Shown here: piece after piece, positions 7,850 to 17,978 of the stretch
Numbering within the stretch: the first letter of the stretch is position 1
Layout of the letters: each line of letters begins with the position of its first letter
NCBI GenBank assembly: GCA_905182165.1
Contig: CAJJAK010000004.1
Location: forward strand, 248,001-312,000
Length of the DNA stretch: 64,000 bases
From: an uncultured Paracoccaceae bacterium
Lineage (GTDB): Bacteria > Pseudomonadota > Alphaproteobacteria > Rhodobacterales > Rhodobacteraceae
Direction of reading: 5' to 3'
Notes under the pieces: generated by a model
Told to the model about the DNA's origin: nothing
The model's database searches: none
Seen by the model: only the letters and a program-made list of their open reading frames with translations
Made by a program: the position numbers and the translations under genes

Positions 7850-9633
7850 TCATATCATTGTTGCAATAGATTGAAGGAATTTTTTGTGCTCTAAGTCTAG
7901 TAGTGGCGTAATTTTTTCTATAATTTCTGAATGATAGCTATTTATCCAATTGATTTCTCGCTCTTCTAATTGCTCTTTGTTTATTAAACGGGTGTCATAA
8001 GGGACGAAGCTTAGAGTTTCAAACCCATAGATTGATTTCTTGGGATTAAGCGATAGTTTTTGTATTTGCGTAGATTAAGTTTTCAATCCTAATACCAAAT
8101 TCACCTTCTTTATAAAAACCTGGTTCATTTGATAAGATCATACCAATTTCTAGGGGAATGTTTGATGTCTTGGATATACGCTGAGGCCCCTCATGGACTG
8201 AGAGGTAGTGGCCAACGCCATGCCCGTTCCATGATCATAGTCTAATCCTTCTGACCATAGAAATTGGCGAGCTAACGGATCTAACTGCTGTCCAGTAGTT
8301 CCATTGGGAAATTTAGCCAGATGAATAGCAATGTGTCCTTTGAGAACTAATGTGTAATTAAATTTCATTTCAGTAGTTGGGTTACCAACTGCCAAAACCC
8401 TCGTTATATCAGTTGTGCCGTCTAAAAATTGACCACCACTATCAAATAGGAAAAGGTGACCATCCAAAATTTGCTTTGCTGTATTTTTATTGAGCTGATA
8501 ATGTGCTTCAGCAGCGTTTCTTTCAGTTGCAGAAATGGTAGGAAAGCTAGCGCCTTGATATAATTCTAATTTTTCTCTTTCCGATTGGAGGCGCATTGCC
8601 GCTGACCATTCGTTTAAATTAACTGGGTCAGACTCTAGAAACCATTTTATAAATTTAATTACCGCAGTACTATCTCGCAAGTGAGCGGCTCTAATGCCAT
8701 TTAATTCTATTTCATTTTTTTGCGCTTTCATTAGATAAATTGGATCTGTTTGAATGTAAGGTTTTATATAGGCACGCTCTGCTTGTAGGATAAGCGCAAT
8801 ATTTGCGGTTTCCTCGTCGAATAATATCTTTTTACCAGAAAATTTCTTCAAAATGGCTGGTAAAAGAGATATTCTTCAATCGTAATATTTTTATCATTTT
8901 TAATTTCTATTAATATGGCATTACTTAATTTCTCTGTTTTCATAAATAGATTTGCATTCCCATTTTCTTCAATAATAGCATATCCAAAAGCTACGGGCGT
9001 CATAGGAACATCATTTCCTCTTAAATTAAAAACCCAACATAAATTTTCTGGTGCTGATATGAGTATGGCATTTATCTTCATCTGATTTAATGAATTGGCA
9101 ACAAGCGCACGTTTGTCTTTAGATGATTTTCCAGAATAAATTAATTTATGTGGAACGACGTTACCCATTGGTGGCTTGGGTTGCTCTTCCCAGATCATGT
9201 CTAGCAAATTATTTTCTAGTGGCAAAAGTGTAATATTTTTTTTGGAAATTATTTTACTTATATTCTTGATTTGCTTTGGGGTATGTAATCTTGGATCAAA
9301 ACCTATCTTCAGCTTATTGGTTAAATTTTCTAATATCCAATGTTCAAGTGGATATTTAGTGATATGGCATAGTTCAAATATTTTTTCATCGATTTGTCGA
9401 GTGGCTTGGATGGTGTAACGTCCATCTGTAAAGAGGGCAGCTTTATCTTTGGTAACTAATACCGTTCCAGCTGATCCGGTAAAGTCGCTAATATACTGAA
9501 CGCGCTCATCGCACTTCGCTACATATTCACTTTGATGCTCATCTGCTCTAGGGATTAGAAAAGCATCAATTCCATATTGTTCTAGTAATTTTCTCAATGC
9601 AGTAATTTTTTTGTGAATCGTCATTATTTCCAC
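7850..9633 (-). CDS. pepP: Xaa-Pro aminopeptidase, M24B (frame-broken)
   Basis: This M24-family peptidase, which removes the N-terminal residue next to proline, can be followed over about 590 codons in four frame segments. The N-terminal creatinase-like domain has AFLIPRADEHQSEYV and FTGSAGTVLVT. The catalytic domain has LFDSGGQFLDGTTDITR (metal-ligand Asp residues) and, after a one-base loss near 8222, a GTG-HGVG-like His motif, then MILSNEPGFYKEGEFGIRIENL. Further breaks lie near 8870 (between domains) and 8070 (an A-run). The end is a TGA at 7850-7852. Each break is a small indel, suggesting sequencing error. Confidence 0.88.
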
Positions 9634-9722
9634 CTAATGTAATTTTCACTATTATAAGCAAATCTAAAATGGTTGGAAAGTTGTGAATTTTTGGATAGGT
9701 TAAATATTACTTTAAAAATTTT

Positions 9723-10073
9723 ATGACTAAAAAAAGAATTTTAGTAGAGTTTGGAATGGGTAGTTCTCTGCGCCAGAGTGATTATACGAAAGCTTCTGAA
9801 AGGGCAATAAAAGATGCCTTATGGCATAATTCTATTAACGCCGCTGAAGCTTTTGGTTTTGCTAAAAACGATATGTTAATTGATGTAACTATAGGAGTTC
9901 AAAAACCAGAATTGGTAAATATAGAGGCTTTAAAATCAGTTTTCCCTTATGGAAAGCCAGATATTAAGGTTGTAAAAGGGGGTTTGGATATTCTCAAGCC
10001 GAATGAAGATGGGATAACTATCATCGCCAATGTGGGGATTGAGGTATCCTTTGATATTGAGATAAAAAAATGA
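9723..10073 (+). CDS. Lin0512 family protein, first copy
   Basis: This 116-residue protein belongs to the Lin0512 family (conserved hypothetical, PF09585 type). The family pattern is clear: ILVEFGMGSSLRQSDYTKA, a helix AERAIKDALWHN-like segment, LIDVTIGVQKPELV and a C-terminal ANVGIEV. No signal peptide or membrane segment is visible and no function is established. It overlaps the second copy by four bases (ATGA), so the two are translationally coupled. The two proteins resemble each other throughout but differ at many positions. Confidence 0.82.
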   Translation: MTKKRILVEFGMGSSLRQSDYTKASERAIKDALWHNSINAAEAFGFAKNDMLIDVTIGVQKPELVNIEALKSVFPYGKPDIKVVKGGLDILKPNEDGITIIANVGIEVSFDIEIKK

Positions 10074-10429
10074 CTCGGCTGATTTTAGAAATGGGAATGG
10101 GAAATGATCTTTATGGTGAAAATTATACAAAGGCAGCGTGTAGAGCAGTACAAGATGCACTGCATCATTCATCATTAACATTATTTTCAAGTTTAAATAT
10201 CAATCATTCAGAAATGCTTGTTAATGTCACGATAGGTGTTAAAAAACCAGATTTAGTTGATAAAAGTATAGTGGCGCTTGAGTTGCCTCGGGGAAAAATA
10301 AAGGTAACCGTAGTAGAGGGAGGCTTAAACATTCCTGACACGATGTCTGGAAAAGACCACATAATTGCAACTGCAGGAATTGAGGCATTTGTTCAAATTG
10401 ATACAGACAAATGGAAAATAAAAAATTAA
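10070..10429 (+). CDS. Lin0512 family protein, second copy
   Basis: This 119-residue paralogue of the gene just upstream has the same order of motifs: LILEMGMGNDLYGENYTKAA, AVQDALHHSS, MLVNVTIGVKKPDLVD and a final ATAGIEAFVQI. The small size, tight coupling and family pairing suggest that the two form a hetero-oligomer; that is inference. Function is unknown. It ends ten bases before the stop of plsC on the other strand. Confidence 0.82.
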   Translation: MTRLILEMGMGNDLYGENYTKAACRAVQDALHHSSLTLFSSLNINHSEMLVNVTIGVKKPDLVDKSIVALELPRGKIKVTVVEGGLNIPDTMSGKDHIIATAGIEAFVQIDTDKWKIKN

Positions 10430-10439
10430 CCCTATCTTC

Positions 10440-11162
10440 TTAATTATCTTCATTTATTAAATTATCAGATGCCTTCTCTATATTTTTTTCAATTAAACCC
10501 ATAAATTCTTTAATGTCTAAGCCGCTTTCAATTCTTGGTAGAAACTCGATTACTGCCAATCCAGGTTTTCTTAAAATACTACTTTTAGGCCACAGCATTC
10601 CAACATTAGTAGCAACTGGGACACAATCTTGCTTTAATTCTGAGTACAACACACCTGACCCAATTTTATAAGGTGCGTGAGTTTTTGGAGCTACTCGGGT
10701 GCCTTGGGGAAATATGATTAATTGGCCTGGTTTCTTTCTGCTGCTCAGGTGTACTGCTTTTATCATCTCTCTTATAGCAGCACCTTTTTTACCTCTATCA
10801 ATAGGAATGCACCCAAGTTTTTTTGCCCAAAAGCCAATTATTGGAGTTATTAATATTTCCTTTTTCATTATAAATTTTGGTCGATTTAATGCAGACACGA
10901 TCATTATTATGTCTAAAAAGGACTGATGCTTAGAGATAATTAAAACCTCATCTTCAGGCACAACACCGCGTACTTCTGTTTTTATTCCAACCAATATGTT
11001 TGCAGTAAATTTTACCCAACCACACCATATATTGATTGCTGTCATGGTTAAATCATCCCTAAATAGAAGCAATGGCGTAAAGCAGATTGTAACCAAGATC
11101 ATCATTACATACATCTGTATGATAAATATTAAAGAAAAAATGTATTGCATAATAATGCGCAT
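10440..11162 (-). CDS. plsC: 1-acyl-sn-glycerol-3-phosphate acyltransferase
   Basis: This is a 240-residue PlsC-type acyltransferase that converts lysophosphatidate to phosphatidate in phospholipid synthesis. The catalytic HX4D motif is HQSFLD, and the phosphate-binding block is FPQGTR (FPEGTR in many relatives). Two hydrophobic stretches within the first 40 residues anchor it in the inner membrane. The first Met is at 11162; a second in-frame Met at 11150 could also be the start. It is intact and stands alone, converging on the Lin0512 pair. Confidence 0.9.
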   Translation of the reverse strand: MRIIMQYIFSLIFIIQMYVMMILVTICFTPLLLFRDDLTMTAINIWCGWVKFTANILVGIKTEVRGVVPEDEVLIISKHQSFLDIIMIVSALNRPKFIMKKEILITPIIGFWAKKLGCIPIDRGKKGAAIREMIKAVHLSSRKKPGQLIIFPQGTRVAPKTHAPYKIGSGVLYSELKQDCVPVATNVGMLWPKSSILRKPGLAVIEFLPRIESGLDIKEFMGLIEKNIEKASDNLINEDN

Positions 11163-11344
11163 TTTCAGCTAACCTTTTTCCTTATTAATATTATTTTATT
11201 ATCCTTAGAATATAGCTAACTATTTTCTCAATTAATATCATTAATTTTACTAACAAATATCTAAAACTTACTAATCTTTTAGTGCCATTAGATCAAAAAA
11301 TCTGTTAAGTGACTTCTACATCTTTTATTTTGTAGAAAGTTTTT

Positions 11345-11908
11345 ATGAAAGTCGTCTGTCCAAATTGCGAAAAATCCTATTCTATAAATACTAATTTATT
11401 TCTAGATAAGGAGCACAATATTAAGTGCATCAGTTGTAAACATCAATGGACAGAGATCTTTATTGATAAATTAAGTGTGGAGAACAATCCTTCCTTGGAG
11501 GAACCAAGTGCCATTCAAAAGGTGCCATTGACTAATGCACAGGTATTAAAAATTTTACGTGAAGAGGCAGAGTTTGATAAAAAAATAATGAAATCGTCAC
11601 GCCGTAATAAAAAACAAACTCAAAAGAAAAATGATGTGATAGATTTAAAACAATTAGATAAACCTGAAGAGATAAATTTTCTGAACATACTTTCAAATAA
11701 GGAATTTTGGTTAGGGTTTTGTTTATCAGCAGTTCTTGTACTATTATTATTTGGTATTTACACTTATGGCGAACTATTAGGGGATATATTTCCGCAACTT
11801 TCAGATCATCTGTTAAAATATTTAAATTTTGTGGATTCGATTAGAATTAAGATTGATTTGACAAAAAATGATTTAATAGACGCTATAGGTCGGTCTTTCA
11901 AATTTTAA
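11345..11908 (+). CDS. Zinc-ribbon membrane protein (MJ0042-type finger)
   Basis: This 187-residue protein starts with a zinc ribbon, CPNC at residues 5-8 and CISC about 22 residues further, of the MJ0042 type common in Alphaproteobacteria. A basic, low-complexity linker (residues about 75-105, rich in K, R, N and Q) follows. A single membrane segment, FCLSAVLVLLLFGIYTY, lies near residues 124-140, and a short C-terminal tail follows. It is probably an inner-membrane protein with a cytoplasmic zinc finger. The biological role is not known. Confidence 0.72.
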   Translation: MKVVCPNCEKSYSINTNLFLDKEHNIKCISCKHQWTEIFIDKLSVENNPSLEEPSAIQKVPLTNAQVLKILREEAEFDKKIMKSSRRNKKQTQKKNDVIDLKQLDKPEEINFLNILSNKEFWLGFCLSAVLVLLLFGIYTYGELLGDIFPQLSDHLLKYLNFVDSIRIKIDLTKNDLIDAIGRSFKF

Positions 11909-11994
11909 GCGTTCAATTAATTCAGGTATTCCATAATTTTGATAAAACTCTATTATAGCAATTGAAAAGTATTTCGATTTTATTAGGAGCTGCC

Positions 11995-13096
11995 ATGTCA
12001 ATCAATACCTTTGGCCATTTTTTTAAAGTGACTACGTGGGGTGAAAGCCATGGAGAGGCTTTGGGAGCTACAATTGATGGTTGCCCTTCTAATATATTAT
12101 TAAGCAAAGAAATGTTGCAAACTTGGCTCGATAAAAGAAAGCCAGGAAAAAATAAGTATACTACCCAAAGACAAGAAGCTGATAAGGTTGAAATATTATC
12201 AGGAGTTTTTGAGGGTAAAACTACAGGTATGCCAATACAGTTGATCATTTGGAATACAGATCAACGTTCAAAAGATTATTCTGATATTAAAGATAAATTT
12301 CGACCTGGGCATGCCGACATAACATACTTCACTAAATATGGTAATAGAGATTATCGAGGTGGTGGGCGTTCATCAGCCAGGGAAACTGCTGCTCGTGTAG
12401 CAGCTGGTGGTGTCGCGAGGGCAGTACTTAAAAATGTAATGCCTGAATTGATAATAACTGGGTATATGCTTCAAATGGGTGAGCATAAAATTAATAGAGC
12501 TGATATAGATATTAGTGAAATTGAAAAAAACCCATTTTGGGCTCCTAACAAATTAGCGGCAAAGCAGTTTGCGCTATATTTAGATGATTTGCGTAAGTCT
12601 GGTAATTCTGTAGGTGCAATAATAGAAATTTTAGCATCTGGTGTTCCCTCGGGCTTGGGTGCACCTATTTATGCAAAGCTAGATACAGATATCGCAGCTG
12701 GTATGATGTCCATCAATGCCGTTAAAGGTGTTGAAATTGGTGAGGGAATGTCTGCAGCTATGCTGACTGGTGTCGCAAACGCTGATGAGATTGAAATGGG
12801 CCCAAATGGGCCATTCTACTAAAACAAATAATTCTGGAGGTATTTTAGGTGGCATTTCGAATGGAGCAGATATTGTTTGTAGGTTTGCTGTAAAACCAAC
12901 TTCTTCAATTGTGACCAGTCGTCAAACTATAACTACGTCTGGAGAAGCTACCAACATTATAACTAAGGGGCGTCATGATCCCTGTGTTGGTATAAGGGCA
13001 GTTCCTGTTGGCGAGGCTATGATGGCTTGTATCATACTTGATCACTTTTTACTGCACAGGGGCCAACTGGGTGAAAATCAAGGTGTGATAGGATAA
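11995..13096 (+). CDS. aroC: Chorismate synthase (one frameshift)
   Basis: AroC makes chorismate from 5-enolpyruvylshikimate-3-phosphate with reduced FMN, the last step of the shikimate pathway. [20 protein letters not shown] near the start, [21 protein letters not shown] and [13 protein letters not shown] are diagnostic. A one-base loss near 12815 breaks the frame; the rest, [14 protein letters not shown] to [18 protein letters not shown], continues in another frame to TAA at 13096, for about 367 residues in total. The ATG at 11995 is preceded by AGGAG; the longer open frame upstream is not part of the protein. Because the enzyme is essential without aromatic supply, a consensus error is likelier than a pseudogene. 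Confidence 0.93.
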
Positions 13097-13175
13097 GTTT
13101 CTGACAAATTAGCTAACTGAAGTACTAATTCTATAAAATACGCTTCAAATATTGTTGTTTTTATAATCTTGAGTT

Positions 13176-13890
13176 TTAAGAAGCATAATCAGAATTTTCA
13201 GAATCTAAGATAGCTTTCAATTCTGACAGATGTTTTTCTGCATTGTTCTGGAAACCATCCATCTTCTGAGCAGTTTTCTCTGCAATTTCATCAGATAAAA
13301 TCGAAGTTTTTGGCCTGTTTGTAAGTGCTCTTATGTATGTTTCTGCTGCACTTTTCAAAATAATACAGTCTGTTAAATGTATCTGCAACTGATGATCCTA
13401 TAATTAAAATTCCATGATTTCCCATAATCATGACTTTTACTTTAGGATCTTGAAATAATTTAGCACAGCGTTCGCCTTCTTTCTCGAATGCGAGCCCACC
13501 ATAATTATTATCAATAACATATCGATTATAAAAAGCAGCAGTATTTTGGTCGATTGGTAAAATATTGCTGTTTTCTAGAGATGCGAGTACAGTGGCATGT
13601 GTAGAATGAACGTGCATTGCACATCTTGCATGTGGACAGTGTCGATGTAGACTACCGTGAAGACCCCAAGCAGTTGTATCAGGAGCATTTGGTCCTTCTA
13701 GTGTTTCTGGATCATTGGCATCTATTACCAATAGGTCACTTGCCTTAATTTTTGAAAAATGCATTTGGTTTGGATTTATCAGAAATTCTGAGCCATCAGC
13801 ATTTATTGCTAAAGAAAAATGATTAGCCACAGCTTCGTGCATATTTAATCTTGCTGTCCAGCGCCATCTGAACAGGATAAGGAACTTCAC
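13176..13890 (-). pseudogene. Class II aldolase/adducin family protein, N-terminus replaced
   Basis: The body of a class II aldolase/adducin protein is clear: RLNMHEAVANHFSLA, WGLHGSLHRHCPHA, the zinc-binding HVHSTHATVLASL, and MGNHGILIIGSSVADTFNRLYYFE. A frame break near 13355 separates the last 65 residues (AAETYIRALTNRP onward). The start codon and roughly 20-30 N-terminal residues are absent: at about 13866 the sequence changes abruptly into ribosomal protein S4. Substrate cannot be told from sequence; relatives act on sugar phosphates or hydroxy acids. Confidence 0.82.
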
Positions 13891-14066
13891 CCAAATTTGG
13901 AATTTTTGTGATTTTTGCTGTCATTTTCTTGCTATCAACTTCGATATATTCAGGAATATCTCTTTCGGAACTTTCAGTACCTCTAAGCACGATCTCTAAG
14001 CCACGGGACTTATCTCTAATTTCAATCACATCTGAAGTTTTAACTCTGTAAAAGTTAAATGTCGAG
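13866..14066 (-). pseudogene. rpsD: Internal fragment of ribosomal protein S4, out of place
   Basis: About 200 bases encode the C-terminal part of S4: FYRVKTSDVIEIRDKSR, SSERDIPEYIEVDSKKM and IPNLGEVPYPVQM. S4 should continue for a few more residues, but the frame runs directly into the class II aldolase at about 13866. Upstream, the piece begins just after the stop of the ammonium transporter. No S4 start, stop or ribosome-binding site is present. The fragment sits exactly where the aldolase promoter and N-terminus should be, so it looks like a substituted patch, not a gene. Confidence 0.85.
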
Positions 14067-14075
14067 TTAATATCT

Positions 14076-15383
14076 TTAAAATTCTGGATAAGCTTCAATA
14101 CCTAATTCTGACAAATCAAGTCCTCTGATTTCATCCTCTTCACTAACTCTTATACCAGTTATTTTTTTCAGAATGATCCAAAGAAGAGCTGTCGAAATTA
14201 TTGTGCAGAGAGCTATAATTATTATTGAATATATTTGGGTTAATAAATTAGCTTCATTATTGGTAAATACTACTGCAATTGTTCCCCATACTCCTGCAAA
14301 CATGTGTACTGGAATTGCTCCAACAACGTCGTCTATCTTTAATCGGTCCAACATAGGCACACCAAAAACTACAATTACCCCCCCTACCATTCCAATTATT
14401 GTGGCTGAACCTAGAGAAGGTGTTAAAGGTTCTGCTGTTATCGCTACAAGGCCTGCCAAAGCACCATTTAAAATCATCGTTAGATCTGGCTTTTTATAGA
14501 GTAGTTGCGTTGCCATCAGTGCCGCTACTGCCCCAGCGGCTGCAGCGGCATTAGTGTTTGCAAATATTCGACTGATATCAGCTACGTCACCAACCGAACC
14601 CATTGCGAGCTGCGATCCTCCATTAAATCCAAACCATCCTAACCACAGAATAAAAGTACCTAAAGTTGCCAAAGGTAAATTGGCCTGGAATAGGCATTAC
14701 TTTTCCATCTATAAATTTTCCAATTCTTGGCCCTAAAATTAATACAGCAGTTAGCGCAGCCCAGCCCCCTACAGAATGGACAATTGTTGATCCAGCAAAA
14801 TCTAAGAACCCATTTGCTATCTAAAAAACCTCCACCCCATTTCCAAGAGGCCTGAATAGCCTAAATTTGCAGTTAATAAAATAATAAAAATAAGAAAGGG
14901 CCATAGCTTTATTCTTTCGGCCAAGGCGCCAGACACAATAGAAGCGGTTGCGGCGCAAAACATTAGCTGAAAGAAAAAATCTGAACCAGTTGAGGCATAC
15001 TCAAGTGAATTAACATCTGTTGCGCTGATCCCTACTGCTTCAAGTTTAGTAGTGCCAAATGCTCCAATAACTCCCTGCACTGTCCATTCATCACCAGGGT
15101 ACATAAGGTTATAACCAATGAGGTAATAAAAAATACATGCTAGGCTAAATAATGATACATTTTTTGTAAGTTGCATTGTTACATTTTTAGAACGAACAAG
15201 GCCGGCTTCTAGCATGGAAAAACCTGCAGCCATCCAAAATACTAAAAAACCGCCTATAAGAAATAATAGAGAGTTAAGAATAAAGACTGAGTCTGTAGGA
15301 ACTGCAATTGCAGTTTCTTGTGCTTGTACAGTTGAGGCAATCATATATGCACCAAATGCGGGTATAAGTGTTTTAAGTTTCAT
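14076..15383 (-). CDS. amt: Ammonium transporter Amt (several frame breaks)
   Basis: This AmtB-type ammonium channel of the inner membrane has a signal peptide of about 22 residues (ending VQAQE) and the family pattern [48 protein letters not shown] and a C-terminal [19 protein letters not shown] tail. Frame breaks lie near 14860, 14822 and 14679, all within conserved sequence of near-normal length, so the full protein can be pieced together at about 435 residues. No glnK (PII) gene lies beside it, unlike the common glnK-amtB order. It is transcribed divergently from the penicillin-binding protein. Confidence 0.9.
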
Positions 15384-15749
15384 TTTTTATTCCTTGATGT
15401 TCTTGTTGAGAAACATTGCCCACCTCTTTTGTTTAAAAGACATGATAATTGTTAAACTATGTTTTACGTCTTGCTACTTGAGACTTTTATTTCTTAGTTT
15501 CCCTAATAACTAGAAAATGATAGGTGCCAATAATTTTTTAAAAAAAATAATTACATTTTTTACTTTTTGAGTAAAAAATAAGCTATTATTATTTATATGT
15601 TTAAAAAATGAACATTTTAAGAATAAATAAGGTGGGTAATATTTTAGAAATTAAAAATGAAAAAATTTAAACATGAGCACTCCACATTTCTTTTTTAAAC
15701 AGTTATGTATGTCGCCTATTACTATCAGGAGTCCATTTGGATTGATTAG
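15384..15749. other. Divergent intergenic region amt / penicillin-binding protein
   Basis: This 366-base, very AT-rich gap holds the promoters of two divergent genes. The only distinct structure seen is a perfect 9-base inverted repeat, TTTTTTACT and AGTAAAAAA with a 5-base loop, at 15556-15578. No small ORF with a ribosome-binding site, RNA gene or sigma-54 box could be recognised with confidence. Confidence 0.5.
15556..15578. repeat. Perfect 9-bp inverted repeat, loop TTTTG
   Basis: The arms are TTTTTTACT (15556-15564) and AGTAAAAAA (15570-15578). The repeat is AT-rich and not followed by a long T-run, so it may be an operator, a weak bidirectional terminator, or chance in AT-rich DNA. Confidence 0.35.
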
Positions 15750-17916
15750 ATGACAAAACCCGTCGATAAAAATAAACAATTGAGGGCTAGAAGAGATAGT
15801 AAGGCTCCTAAAGTTAGAAAGAGTATTTCTGTAAACCCGAAGTATAAGAATAAAAAACGAAAAAAAATTAAATCTAGTGAAAATATTATAAAGCGAATTT
15901 TTGTTACAACTTTTAGATGGTTTCTTGGTTTCTTTGGTTCTTTTTTTCTCGTTTTACAATCTTAATATCTGTAGTCCTTATTGGCTTTATAATCTTTGAA
16001 TATTCGCGGATAGGTCCCCTTAATAATTTGGTAGATGCCAGGGTGAGTGGCTCAGTAACCTTACTAGATAAAAATGGTCAGGTTTTTGCATGGCGTGGAA
16101 ATCAATTTGGTGGTGCCATCACTGCTACTGCGGTCTCTCCACATTTAAAAAATGCTGTAGTTGCCGCTGAGGATCGAAGATTTTATAAACACTTTGGTAT
16201 TAGTCCTCGTGGGATCGCAAGTGCTATTAGAATTAATATTAGAGAAGGAAGAAGCCCACTGAGAGGCCATGGAGGATCAACCATAACTCAACAAGTAGCT
16301 AAAAATTTTTTATGTACAAATTTTGATCAATCGGATGGGTCTTCTGAGGCAGATTTTGAGAAACAATGTCGTAAAAATAGTATAGTGCGAAAATTACGAG
16401 AGATACCATTTTCTATTGCCATGGAGTTAAAATTTTCAAAAGATGAAATTTTAATGATATATTTAAATAGAGTTTACCTAGGGGCGGGCAATCAAGGGTT
16501 TGAAGCTGCGTCTAGAATGTATTTTGATAAGTCTGCAGTGTACTTAAATCCATCAGAATCTGCAATGTTAGCTGGGTTGCTGGTTGCACCTTCTTATTAT
16601 GCTCCAACTCGAAATCTACAAAGAGCTCAAGAGAGGGCTGCTGTGATAGGTACACAATGGAAAAAGAAAATTATTTAACTAAAGATGTTGCATTAAAATC
16701 CAAAAAATACCCTGCTAAATTATCACCAGCTGCAAAAGAACAGTTTGGTGGTTATTTTGCTGATTGGGTGAGTAAAAGTAGCCCTTCTTTTTTTACTCAA
16801 AAGGCTAATGCTGATATCTATGTTAAAACTACTTTCGATACAAGAATTCAAAAGGCAGCAGAAGATGTTTTGCGAGATATTTTTGACAATAAAATTGCAA
16901 AAGAATCTGACGCCCAAGCGGCGGTTATTGTTATGTCTTCAGATGGTGCAGTACGCGCTATGATAGGTGGTCGTGATACTAAGGTGAGCGGTCAATTCAA
17001 TAGATCCACACAAGCGATGCGCCAAACAGGTAGTTTATTTAAACCATTTGTTTACGCTGCTGCCTTAGAAAAAGGGTATAAATTTAACAGTGAAGCTATT
17101 GATGAAGAAATAACAATTGATGTACCTTATTCAGGCCCTTGGACACCTAAAAATTACACAAATGAGTTTTATGGAAGGATGACAATAACTGAAGCACTAG
17201 CAAAATCAATAAATACTATAGCTGTTAAAACAGCGATGCTGGTTGGATTAGATTCTGTTCGAAGAATTGCTAACGATTTTGGAATTTCGGGTGATTTGGC
17301 ACCAGGACCAGCCTTAGCATTAGGGGCTTCAGAGGCTACATTAATAGAAATGACTGGAGCTTATGCTGGTATTTTGAGTGGAGGAATTAGTGTAAAACCT
17401 TATGGATTAGATGAAATAACAATCGTGGGTGAAACTAGCCCAATTTTGGGAAGAAACGGTGGTTTGGGTGAGCGTGTTATGGAGTGGGATAATGCCAAGC
17501 AATTAATTTATATGATGAATACTGTAATTGAAAAGGGTTCTGGTCGACGAGCTAAAATTAAGTATCGTGAGGCTGGAGGGAAGACTGGAACTACGCAGGC
17601 CATGCGTGATGCCTGGTTTGTTGGTTTTACGGCCGATTATGTTGTGGGAGTTTGGATGGGTTATGATGATAATACTCCGCTAAAAGGTGTTACTGGTGGT
17701 GGCTTACCAGCTGAAATATGGAAAAAGATAATGATGAAAATTAGTAAAGATTTACCTTCTCGACCCTTACCAATGATAAATCCCAGAGTAGCTAGTCGCA
17801 GCTCAAAAAATAATGAAGTTTTAGATATTGACGCAAGTGGGTTATTTAAAAGAGTAAACTCTAAGGTTAAGTCTAAAAGTTTTTTAGGTACTTTGTTTGG
17901 GCGTCCAGAAAATTGA
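15750..17916 (+). CDS. Class A penicillin-binding protein, PBP1A type (two frame breaks)
   Basis: This bifunctional peptidoglycan synthase comes in three frame segments. A basic cytoplasmic tail (about 60 residues) and a membrane anchor lead into a GT51 glycosyltransferase domain with AAEDRRFYKHFGI, GGSTITQQVAKN and LNRVYLGAGNQGFEAASRMYF. The transpeptidase domain has the SxxK motif in TGSLFKPFVYAAA, SIN, and KTGTTQ. Breaks lie in a T7 run near 15945 and near 16655, between TQW and MEKENYLTKD. Both are simple indels at conserved joints. Total length is about 720 residues. Confidence 0.9.
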
Positions 17917-17978
17917 TAGAGTTTTATTTTAATCACCTAAAACTTGTTAACGTTGACTTTGCGATATAGATTGAAAAA

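Noticed and set aside
14173..14499. Plus-strand open frame opposite amt
   Set aside because: Shadow of the ammonium transporter; the composition mirrors hydrophobic codons on the other strand.
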